From assembly GCF_027923225.1 (NCBI RefSeq), contig NZ_BSDI01000023.1, positions 1 through 64,000 of the forward strand: 64,000 bases of DNA. The letters are read 5' to 3'. This document shows positions 57,405 through 64,000 of this stretch, one piece after another. The stretch comes from Phytohabitans aurantiacus (lineage in GTDB: Bacteria > Actinomycetota > Actinomycetes > Mycobacteriales > Micromonosporaceae). The notes beneath the pieces are model-generated. The model made no database searches. It saw only the letters and a program-made list of their open reading frames with translations, and had not been told where the DNA came from. The stretch's first letter is position 1. Each line of letters opens with the position of its first letter. Made by a program: the position numbers and the translations under genes.

Positions 57405-60301
57405 GCGGTGGCTTGCGCGAGTACGGCCTCGGCTTTGGCTCTGAGTAGCGGCACGCACGCTGCGTCCGATGTGGACAGTAGAGTGTGGAGGTGAGCGGCG
57501 GCTCCCGGTGAGTCGCCGCCCGCCAGTAGCGCTTCCGCGAGCCGCATGTTCGCGAGAAACACCCCTCGGGGGTCGCCCACCTCGACCATGAGCCGGAGCG
57601 CCTCGCGCGCCTCCGCCATGGCGGCCGGCACGTCGCCGTTCGCGCACTGCAACCGGCTGTGGTGTACCAGCAGCCAGCCGACGCCGTGCGCGTTGCTGGC
57701 CGCGTCGGTCACCTCCAGCGCCCGCGCGTACGTCGCCTCGGCCAGGTCCAGCTTGCCGAGCGAGATCGCGCAGTCCAGGACGCGGACCAGCATGGCCCGG
57801 ATGTCGTCGGGGTTCGACAGCTCGTTCGCGTGGCCCAGCGCCTCCTCCAGCAGCGGCAGCGCCTCCGCGGGCCGGTCCCGCAGGACCAGCGAGTCGGCGT
57901 GCGTGCGCAGCGCGAGCACGATGTCCTCCGGATCGCCGGTCATGTACGCGATCCGGGTCGCGTCCTCGGCGTACGTGTGCGCCGGCTGCCCCTGGAACAT
58001 CCGGGCGAACGCGAGCCCGGTGAGGCTCTGCACGAGTTCGCTGTTCATTCCCAGGCGGCGGAACACCGCCACGGACTCCTCGAACTCCGCGGCGGCCTCG
58101 TCGAGGCGCAGCGAGAGCAGGACGTCCGCCCGGCTGCTCGCCTGCCGGCTGGCGACCCGCTCGTCCCCGGCCGCGCGGGCGGCGTCCCGGATGACGGCGC
58201 GGACGCGGACGATCTGCTCGTACCCGCCGCGGATCGACAGCGGCGGGATGATCATGTCGGCCAGCAGCGCCGCCTTGTCGTAACAGCCGAGCCGGCACGC
58301 CTGCGTGATGGCGTACAGGAGCTGGCTCCGCTCGGTGTGCAGCCACGCGCCCGGGTCGGCGGTGAGCTCGGCGACGTCGACGGGTCCGGCGGCGAGGCCC
58401 TCCGGCAGCGGGTCGGGCGGCAGCCCGTCCTTCCGGACCACCCGGAGGTGCACGCTGTGCGCCGCCAGCAGAAACGTGTCCAGCAGCCGCCGGTACGCGG
58501 TCCGGGTCGCCTCCTCGTCGTCGCGGCTGGCCAGTTCGCGGGCGAACAGCGCGACCAGGTCGTGCGGCCGGTACCGGAGCTGGCCGGTCAGGTCGACGCC
58601 GACCGGTTCCAGCAGTCCGGCGGTCATGAGCTGTTCGACGGCCCGTTCGCCGTCGCCGCCGTCGGTGAGGGCGCCGAGCGTCCAGGCGGCGAAGGACTCG
58701 GCCGGCAGCAGGCCCATCCGGCGCACCGCGAGCTGGATGGGCGCGGCCAGCCCGCCGTAGCTGACGGCCAGCTCCGATCGGACCGCCAGGTCGCCCACCG
58801 CCAGCTCGTCGAGGCGCCGGTGCTCGTCGTGCAGCCGATCCGCCAGCGTGCGCAGCTGGACGGTCGGCCGTGGCTGGAGCCGCGCGCCGATGATGCGCAG
58901 GGCGAGCGGGAGGCGGCCGCACAGGTCCACCAGCTCCTCGGCGACCGGCCGCTCGCCCGCGACGCGGCCGGGATCCAGGATCCGGCTCAGCAGCGAGACA
59001 CCCTCCGCGACCGAGAACGGCTGCAGGCGGTGCCAATCGGCCGACGGCAGCTCTTCCAGCGACCGCCTGCTGGTGACCAGGACAGCCGAGCCGGCCGTGC
59101 CCGGTAGCAGCGGCACCACCTGCCTGGCGTCGGCGGCGTCGTCGAGCACGATCAGGATCCGGCGGTCGGCCACCCGCGCGCGGAACGTCGCCGCCCGCGC
59201 CTCCGTGGAGCGTGGCTGAGCGGCCGGGTGCAGCCCCAGCGCGTACAGCAGCTCGCTCAGGACCTCGGAAACGTCGCGCGGCGCCGGGCCGCCGCCGCCC
59301 AGGTTGACATGGAGCTGGCCGTCCGGGAACCGGTGCCGCACGCGGTGCGCGACGTGTACCGCCAGCGCGGACTTGCCCACGCCGGCCACTCCGCTCACCA
59401 CGACGATCGGTACCGTGGCCCGCTCCTTGTCGCACGCCAGCGAGCGGGCGATCCTTGCCACCTCGACCGTCCGGCCGACGAAGTCCCCGATCGCCGGCGG
59501 CAGCTGGCAGAGCGCGGGCAGGCTTGGTGGCACGCCGTCGCGGGTGTCCTCGCCCGTCGCCTCGCCGAGCAGGATCGCCTGGTGGAGGCCGCGCAGCTCG
59601 GCTCCGGGTTCGACGCCGAGCTCGCCGCGCAGCAGCGCCGCGACGTCCCGGTAGACCTCCAGCGCCTCGGCCTGCCGCCCCGACCGGTAGAGCGCCTGCA
59701 TCAGGTACGTGCGCAGCCCTTCCTGGAACGGGTACGTCGCGGAGAGCGCGCGCAGCTCCTCGGCCACGGCCCGGTGATGCCCGAGCTCCAACTCCAGCGC
59801 GAACCGGCGCTCGGCCGCCACCAGGCACCGCTCCTGCAGCCGCGGCACCTCGTCGCGATGCAGGGGCGCCGAATCCACGTCGAACAGGATCGGGCCGCGC
59901 CACAGCCGGGTCGCCGCCCGCAACGACTCCAGCGCGTCCGCCCGGTCGCCGCGGTCCAGCGCCGTCCGGGCGGTCTCCAGCCGTTCGTCGAACTCGTGCA
60001 GGTCACAGGAGCGTGGCGGCGTCTCGATGACGTACCCGCCGCTGCGACTGCGGATCTCGGCGTCGGCGCCGAGCAGCCGGCGCAGCCTCGCGACGTACGT
60101 CTGGAGGGCCGCTCGCGCGTCGGCGGGCGGGTCGTTGTCCCACAGCCGGTCGGCGAGGGTGCTCACCGGCACGACGCGGCCCGCGCGCAGCAACAGCGAA
60201 GCCAGGATGATGCGGATCTTCGTCGCGGAGATGGCGACGAGCACGCCGTCCCGCCGGACCTCCAGGTCCCCAAGAATTCGGAATTGGATGACAGCCGCCA
60301 C
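57374..60301 (-). CDS. AfsR/DnrI-type SARP regulator with NB-ARC and TPR domains
   Basis: Regulator of 975 aa in the classic AfsR order. Residues 5-95 are an OmpR-like winged helix (FRILGDLEVRRDGVLV, ALQTYVARLRRLLG), residues 100-245 the activation domain (EEL and TYPFQEGLRTYLMQALYRSG), residues 280-540 NB-ARC (FVGRTVEVARIA, P-loop VSGVAGVGKSALAVHVA, Walker B ILIVLDDAAD, VLVTSRRS, RLPLALRIIG) and the rest TPR helices. Such proteins activate secondary metabolism or development by binding direct repeats. CTTTCAC repeats with an 11-bp period lie in its own promoter, and similarly spaced GCGTCAC repeats precede the operon at 63745. The GTG start follows AAGGGGGG. Confidence 0.9.
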   Translation of the reverse strand: MAAVIQFRILGDLEVRRDGVLVAISATKIRIILASLLLRAGRVVPVSTLADRLWDNDPPADARAALQTYVARLRRLLGADAEIRSRSGGYVIETPPRSCDLHEFDERLETARTALDRGDRADALESLRAATRLWRGPILFDVDSAPLHRDEVPRLQERCLVAAERRFALELELGHHRAVAEELRALSATYPFQEGLRTYLMQALYRSGRQAEALEVYRDVAALLRGELGVEPGAELRGLHQAILLGEATGEDTRDGVPPSLPALCQLPPAIGDFVGRTVEVARIARSLACDKERATVPIVVVSGVAGVGKSALAVHVAHRVRHRFPDGQLHVNLGGGGPAPRDVSEVLSELLYALGLHPAAQPRSTEARAATFRARVADRRILIVLDDAADARQVVPLLPGTAGSAVLVTSRRSLEELPSADWHRLQPFSVAEGVSLLSRILDPGRVAGERPVAEELVDLCGRLPLALRIIGARLQPRPTVQLRTLADRLHDEHRRLDELAVGDLAVRSELAVSYGGLAAPIQLAVRRMGLLPAESFAAWTLGALTDGGDGERAVEQLMTAGLLEPVGVDLTGQLRYRPHDLVALFARELASRDDEEATRTAYRRLLDTFLLAAHSVHLRVVRKDGLPPDPLPEGLAAGPVDVAELTADPGAWLHTERSQLLYAITQACRLGCYDKAALLADMIIPPLSIRGGYEQIVRVRAVIRDAARAAGDERVASRQASSRADVLLSLRLDEAAAEFEESVAVFRRLGMNSELVQSLTGLAFARMFQGQPAHTYAEDATRIAYMTGDPEDIVLALRTHADSLVLRDRPAEALPLLEEALGHANELSNPDDIRAMLVRVLDCAISLGKLDLAEATYARALEVTDAASNAHGVGWLLVHHSRLQCANGDVPAAMAEAREALRLMVEVGDPRGVFLANMRLAEALLAGGDSPGAAAHLHTLLSTSDAACVPLLRAKAEAVLAQATAHQQGELQDA

Positions 60302-60360
60302 TGGCCCCCCTTGGGCGGTAGTTGTCTTCGCGGTCCGGCTCCCACCTCGGACGACTCGCC

Positions 60361-60394
60361 ACCATAGGAGTCTGCGCTTTCACAAACCTTTCAC
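60361..60394 (-). promoter_or_regulatory. SARP-type direct repeat and -10 box of the SARP gene
   Basis: On the minus strand GTGAAAG, four bases and GTGAAAG (plus-strand 60377-60394) give an exact heptamer repeat with an 11-bp period. TATGGT (60361-60366) follows 10 bp downstream as a -10 box, about 60 bp before the GTG start. This is the layout of SARP-activated promoters. Confidence 0.6.
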
Positions 60395-60503
60395 GCCCAT
60401 TACGGAGCGTGAGCGTCCGGTCGCGTGCCTGGCCTGACCGCCGCCGCGCCGTAAGGGAACCGAAAGACATGATCAACCTCGCGCCGTCAGCGCCGCCAGT
60501 AGC

Positions 60504-61205
60504 GTGTGGCATGTGGGGCAGCGGATTCTCGTGGTCGACGACGACCCGACGGTCAGCGACGTCGTCTGCCGGTACCTGCGGCTGGCCGGCTTCGAGGTCG
60601 GCATGGTGGCCGACGGCGCCGCGGCGCTGGCGGTCGCCGACCGCGACGCGCCCGACCTGGTCGTGCTCGACCTCATGCTGCCGGGCATCGACGGCCTGGA
60701 GGTGTGCCGCCGGCTGCGCGCGCGGCCCCACCAGATCCCGATCGTGATGCTCACCGCCCTCGGCGACGAGGCGGATCGGGTACTCGGCCTGGAGCTCGGC
60801 GCCGACGACTACCTGGCCAAGCCGTTCTCACCGCGCGAGCTGGTGCTGCGCGTGCGGTCCGTGCTGCGGCGGGCCGGTGCCGAGCCCGCGCCGGCTGCCG
60901 CACCCATGCTGGTCGACGGCGACCTGGTGCTCGACACCGGTCGGCGGCTGGCCAGGCTCCGCGGCGTGGAGCTGACGTTGACGGTCCGGGAGTTCGACCT
61001 GCTCGCCTTCTTCATGCGCAACCCGTCACGGGCCTTCCGCCGCGCCGAACTGCTCGAACGCGTGTGGGGCTGGGACTTCGGCGACCAGTCCACCGTCACC
61101 GTCCACGTCCGGCGGCTGCGCGAGAAGCTCGAAGACGATCCGGCCACGCCGCGGCGCATCGTCACCGTGTGGGGCGTCGGCTACCGGTACGAGATGGCGA
61201 CCTGA
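60504..61205 (+). CDS. OmpR-family response regulator
   Basis: Two-component response regulator of 233 aa. The receiver domain has the acidic pair in VVDDDP, the phospho-Asp in VVLDLMLPG, Thr/Ala in MLTAL and Lys in LAKPFS. The C-terminal winged helix is of OmpR type (LTLTVREFDLLAFFMRNPSR, VTVHVRRLREKLEDD, VWGVGYRYE). GTG 60504 is used; GTG 60513 (MGQRILVVDDD) is a likely alternative with a leaderless layout. The histidine kinase gene starts 1 base after its stop. Confidence 0.93.
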   Translation: MWHVGQRILVVDDDPTVSDVVCRYLRLAGFEVGMVADGAAALAVADRDAPDLVVLDLMLPGIDGLEVCRRLRARPHQIPIVMLTALGDEADRVLGLELGADDYLAKPFSPRELVLRVRSVLRRAGAEPAPAAAPMLVDGDLVLDTGRRLARLRGVELTLTVREFDLLAFFMRNPSRAFRRAELLERVWGWDFGDQSTVTVHVRRLREKLEDDPATPRRIVTVWGVGYRYEMAT

Positions 61206-61206
61206 G

Positions 61207-62223
61207 GTGCGCGACCTGCTGCTGATCTTCCTGGCCGCGCTCGGCGGGGCGCTGGTCGTCGGTGTGCTCGGCGCCGCCACCCTGCGCGCCCTGCGCCGCG
61301 CCTCGATCCTCGCCCACATCTGCGTCCTCGTCGCCATCACCGTGGGCAGCGTCACCGCCGGCGTCGTCGTGATCGCCAAGGCGATGTTCCTGTCCCAGCA
61401 CGACCTCCAGGTCGTGCTGGTCACCGTCTCCGCCGCCACCGCCGTCAGCCTGGCGGTGGGATGGTTCTTCGGCAGCCGGCTGGCCGCCGCCGCGGTCTGG
61501 GCCGATCAGGCCCGGGAGCGGGAACGGCAGATGGAGAAGGGCCGCCGCGACCTCGTGGCCTGGGTCTCTCACGACCTGCGCACCCCGCTGGCGGGCCTGC
61601 GCGCGATGGCCGAGGCGCTCGAAGACCGCGTGGTCGACGACCCGGCGACGGTGGCCGAGTACCACCGTCGCATCCGCGCCGAGACCGACCGGATGACCCG
61701 GCTCGTCGACGACCTCTTCGAGCTGTCCCGCATCAACGCGGGCGCCCTGCACCTGTCGCTGTCGGCGGTGCCGCTCGGCGACGTGGTCTCCGACGCGGTG
61801 GCGTCGGCGGCGCCCATCGCGCAGGCCCGGCGGATCCAGGTGGTCGCGGCCGGCTCCGACTGGCCCGTCGTCGCGGCCAGCGAGCGCGAACTGTCCAGAG
61901 TGGTCGGAAACCTGCTCGTCAACGCGGTCCGGTACACGCCTGAGGACGGCACCGTGCGGGTCCGGGCGGGCCGCGACCGTGACCGGGCCTGGCTGGAGGT
62001 GGCCGATACGTGCGGCGGTATCTCCGAGGCCGACCTGCCGCGCGTCTTCGACGTGGCGTTCCGCGGCGAGCGAGCGCGCACGCCGGGCGCCGCGGGTGAC
62101 GCCGCCGTCGGCGGTCTCGGCCTCGCCATCGTGCGTGGCCTGGTCGAGGCCCACGGCGGGCAGGTCGCCGTGCAGAACATCAGCGGCGGCTGCCGCTTCG
62201 TCGTCCACCTCCCCGCCGCCTGA
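61207..62223 (+). CDS. Two-component sensor histidine kinase
   Basis: Membrane kinase of 338 aa. Three hydrophobic stretches lie in the first 95 residues (LLLIFLAALGGALVVGVLGA, AHICVLVAITVGSVTAGVVV, VVLVTVSAATAVSLAVGWFF) with a very short external loop, so it probably senses membrane or intracellular cues. The H-box is WVSHDLRTPLAGLRA, the N-box NLLVNAVRYTPEDG and the G-box region GLGLAIVRGLVEAHGG. It is translationally linked to the response regulator and followed by a strong terminator. Confidence 0.92.
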   Translation: MRDLLLIFLAALGGALVVGVLGAATLRALRRASILAHICVLVAITVGSVTAGVVVIAKAMFLSQHDLQVVLVTVSAATAVSLAVGWFFGSRLAAAAVWADQARERERQMEKGRRDLVAWVSHDLRTPLAGLRAMAEALEDRVVDDPATVAEYHRRIRAETDRMTRLVDDLFELSRINAGALHLSLSAVPLGDVVSDAVASAAPIAQARRIQVVAAGSDWPVVAASERELSRVVGNLLVNAVRYTPEDGTVRVRAGRDRDRAWLEVADTCGGISEADLPRVFDVAFRGERARTPGAAGDAAVGGLGLAIVRGLVEAHGGQVAVQNISGGCRFVVHLPAA

Positions 62224-62234
62224 CCCAGCCACTG

Positions 62235-62267
62235 CGAGGCGCCGCGGCTGGCGGCCGCGGCGCCTCG
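62235..62267. terminator. Bidirectional terminator hairpin
   Basis: A perfect 13-bp stem (CGAGGCGCCGCGG, 62235-62247, with 62255-62267) and a 7-nt loop lie 11 bp after the kinase stop and 13 bp after the convergent gene's stop. Confidence 0.8.
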
Positions 62268-62280
62268 GTTGGGGATGTGA

Positions 62281-63078
62281 TCAACGACTGGCGAGCCAGG
62301 CCCGCACCGCGCGCTGTCCGCGCGACTGCTCGCTCTCCACGGGCGTTTCCGGCGGTACCGGATCCGTGAACTCCTCCAGCAGCGGGACCAGGAAGAACCC
62401 GTCCGGCTTGGTCATCTCCTGCACCACCAGCGGGACGATGCCGTCACCGAGCCCGACGACCGCCTCGAACTCCGGACCGGTCGCGAAGTCGTACGTGCTC
62501 TGGCTCATCGCCAGCTCCTGCCGGCTCCAGGTCGCCTTCCAGGCCGCCAGCCGCTCGTCGAAGCCGGCCTTGAGGCCCGGATCCACCCGGCCCGCCTGAT
62601 CGGCGATCCGGCCCAGCTCGTCGTCGGTGTACGACGGCACGGACACCTCCTCGGGCTCATCGACCTCGCCGCCGCGCGGCCGGAAGTGGGTGAGCACCGT
62701 CCCGTAGAGCGCACCCGTCAGCTGGTTCCGTCCGTGCGTGATGCGGAACGACTGGCCCAGCTTCGACTCCCACAGTCCAGTCTGCGGCATCGAGGTGGAC
62801 TGGCGGCTGCCGTGGGTCATCTGGGCGCCGCCGCCGGTGCCCCAGCCGTCGATGACGGCGGTGTTGGCGGGCGCCACCGCGAACCCCTGCGCGGCGTACT
62901 GCTGCTGGAACGCGGCCAGCGGCGACTGCGGGTTGATCCACTGCCGTACCCCCATCGAGTACCCGATGCAGTTGTACTGCGGGGTCGGCTCGTCGGTGAT
63001 CCAGACGTCGTTCCAGATGAGCCCCGGGAAGGCGCCGCTGAGCTGGGCCCATTCGCCCGGGTTCGGCCTGCGTGTCAT
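62281..63078 (-). CDS. DUF7689-like protein with papain-like Cys/His pattern
   Basis: Cytoplasmic protein of 265 aa with no signal. The N-terminal 130 residues match a domain found in bacterial proteins annotated DUF7689: WNDVWITDEPTPQYNCIGYS, MGVRQWINP, then MTHGSRQ and GLWESKLGQSFRITHG. The Cys in NCIGYS and the His in THGSRQ are positioned like a papain-type pair, but activity is unproven. The C-terminal half (SYTDDELGRIADQAGRVDPG, VVGLGDGIVPLVVQEM) is helical. It lies 13 nt downstream of the RhiA-like gene in the same operon. I call the domain from memory of its pattern, so the assignment is moderate. Confidence 0.6.
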   Translation of the reverse strand: MTRRPNPGEWAQLSGAFPGLIWNDVWITDEPTPQYNCIGYSMGVRQWINPQSPLAAFQQQYAAQGFAVAPANTAVIDGWGTGGGAQMTHGSRQSTSMPQTGLWESKLGQSFRITHGRNQLTGALYGTVLTHFRPRGGEVDEPEEVSVPSYTDDELGRIADQAGRVDPGLKAGFDERLAAWKATWSRQELAMSQSTYDFATGPEFEAVVGLGDGIVPLVVQEMTKPDGFFLVPLLEEFTDPVPPETPVESEQSRGQRAVRAWLASR

Positions 63079-63091
63079 TGCCGGCCCCCGA

Positions 63092-63745
63092 TCAGGACTT
63101 GGTGACGGACCAGGTGTGGTCCGGGTTGAAGGTGGCGGTGAGCGAGGTGACGCCGGCGAACTGCAGCTCGACGGCGTTGCTGATCTCCTCCTCCAGCACC
63201 TGGCCCTGCTGGATGCTCACGTTCGCGGCGACGTAATACGTCGGGTCCGGCGTGAACTCGGCGGTGATGTTGGTCAGCGCCGGCAGCGCGAACGTGCCGG
63301 CGTTGGACATGCCGATGCCGACCGAGGCGACGCCGTTCGGCACCGAGGAGTCACAGGCGATGTAGAGCGTCCCGGGCGACGGGTTGGTCACCAGCGGGCC
63401 TTCGTTGTTGAACTCGAAGTACTCCTGCTCCGCGTTGTAGCTCAGGACGGCCTGGTCGCCGGCGTTGGCGGCGGTCGCCAGCCCCGTGGCGAACGGGTCC
63501 GCCAAGAACGACTGGCTCGCGTCGAAGACCACGCCGGGCGTCAGGTTCCCGGTCTCCGACCACATGAAGTTGTACTCCAGGTCCCACTTGAACTTGCACT
63601 GGCTGTGCGCGGCCGTGTACTTGGTGAACCACGCCAGCGAGACCAGCGCCGGGCTGTTCAGGTTGAGGATCGGGTTCTTCTGGAACGTGAAGATGTCCCA
63701 GTCCTCGTTCGACTCGTTCTTGACGGTCAGGTGGTAGGTCGTCAT
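63092..63745 (-). CDS. RhiA-like protein
   Basis: Protein of 217 aa without a signal peptide. ATG 63745 has GGAG 8 nt upstream; the frame is open to 63874 but the extra N-terminus is Arg-rich and unlike the family. The sequence TYHLTVKNESNEDWDIFTFQ, then SLAWFTKYTAAHSQ and NFMWSETGNLTPGVVFDASQ resembles RhiA, a rhizosphere-expressed protein of Rhizobium of unknown biochemical function. It is the first gene of a pair with the DUF7689-like protein. Two pairs of GCGTCAC-type heptamers spaced by 11 bp lie upstream, suggesting SARP control. Confidence 0.7.
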   Translation of the reverse strand: MTTYHLTVKNESNEDWDIFTFQKNPILNLNSPALVSLAWFTKYTAAHSQCKFKWDLEYNFMWSETGNLTPGVVFDASQSFLADPFATGLATAANAGDQAVLSYNAEQEYFEFNNEGPLVTNPSPGTLYIACDSSVPNGVASVGIGMSNAGTFALPALTNITAEFTPDPTYYVAANVSIQQGQVLEEEISNAVELQFAGVTSLTATFNPDHTWSVTKS

Positions 63746-63867
63746 GTCCCCATCTCCGTTCTCGATCGCCGATCTGGCGTGCCCGAAGACAACCAGCCGG
63801 ACCGCCTCGAACCCGCCGGTCCGCCGTGGCCGAGCCGACCCCGGAGCGTGACTGCCCCGTGATGCGT

Positions 63868-63938
63868 GCGTCACCGCGGCGTCACGGACAGCGAACGCGA
63901 GGATCTTCAGGATCGGAGGAACGTCACCGACGCGTCAC
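63868..63938 (-). promoter_or_regulatory. Two SARP-type heptamer direct-repeat pairs
   Basis: GCGTCAC at 63868-63874 and 63879-63885, and ACGTCAC at 63921-63927 with GCGTCAC at 63932-63938, form two pairs of heptamers, each with a 4-bp spacer and so an 11-bp period. On the minus strand they read GTGACGY. They lie 123-193 bp upstream of the RhiA-like start. No convincing -10 box is visible after either pair. Confidence 0.5.
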
Positions 63939-64000
63939 TTAATCAACAAGATTTGGTGCGTACCGGGACAAGAGCGACCGCAGCCCGACGCCCGGCTCGA

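Overview
The window is chromosomal DNA from a very GC-rich, filamentous-type actinomycete. The carbohydrate-active enzymes carry CBM2 modules on Pro/Ser/Thr linkers, there are many GTG starts and leaderless genes, two AfsR/SARP-type regulators and several Tat-exported enzymes. Micromonosporaceae (Actinoplanes/Micromonospora-like) is the best guess, by inference only. I see no rRNA, tRNA, CRISPR array, transposase or phage genes.

Left arm (1-36 kb) is a plant/hemicellulose polysaccharide region. Positions 3-10269 form a same-strand run of six secreted enzymes: GH43-CBM6-CBM2, GH95-CBM2, GH27-CBM2, CBM2-GH43, GH10-CBM2 and a CE1 esterase-CBM2. Then come an MBL-fold hydrolase, a GH36-like alpha-galactosidase, a ribose-type sugar ABC importer, a decayed feruloyl esterase, and an operon of a clan GH-A hydrolase with a second ABC importer. 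A LacI regulator follows, then a Gfo/Idh-DUF6807-AraC operon, a second LacI, two more GH43 enzymes, a STAS protein, a GntR/FadR regulator and a pair of GH29 alpha-L-fucosidases (one Tat-exported, one apparently cytoplasmic and leaderless). Operator-like palindromes tie regulators to targets: ACATCWGATGT occurs before both the sugar importer and the GntR/GH29 pair, and GTGATCGTTCAC flanks the first LacI gene on both sides.

Middle (36-48 kb): two secreted proteins of unknown function, and an AfsR-like regulator with reversed domain order. Next is a compact five-gene minus-strand operon (46181 down to 40117) of a GtrA-like protein, a transmembrane GGDEF-EAL protein, an orphan sugar-binding lipoprotein, a GAF protein and a PAS-GGDEF-EAL protein. 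The two c-di-GMP proteins are degenerate in opposite domains, so one looks like a cyclase and the other like a phosphodiesterase. I consider this the best candidate for an undescribed system: a binding-protein-gated c-di-GMP switch.

Right arm (48-64 kb): a methyltransferase with a coupled 45-residue peptide, an epimerase/DoxX/DUF1772 cluster, a secreted Hcp-like protein in a Gram-positive background, small secreted or membrane proteins, a REP-like repeat pair, an epoxide hydrolase, an ArsR-type regulator, a SARP-NB-ARC-TPR regulator, a two-component system, and a RhiA-like/DUF7689-like pair. Heptamer direct repeats with an 11-bp period, the layout used by SARP regulators, lie before the SARP gene and before the RhiA-like operon.
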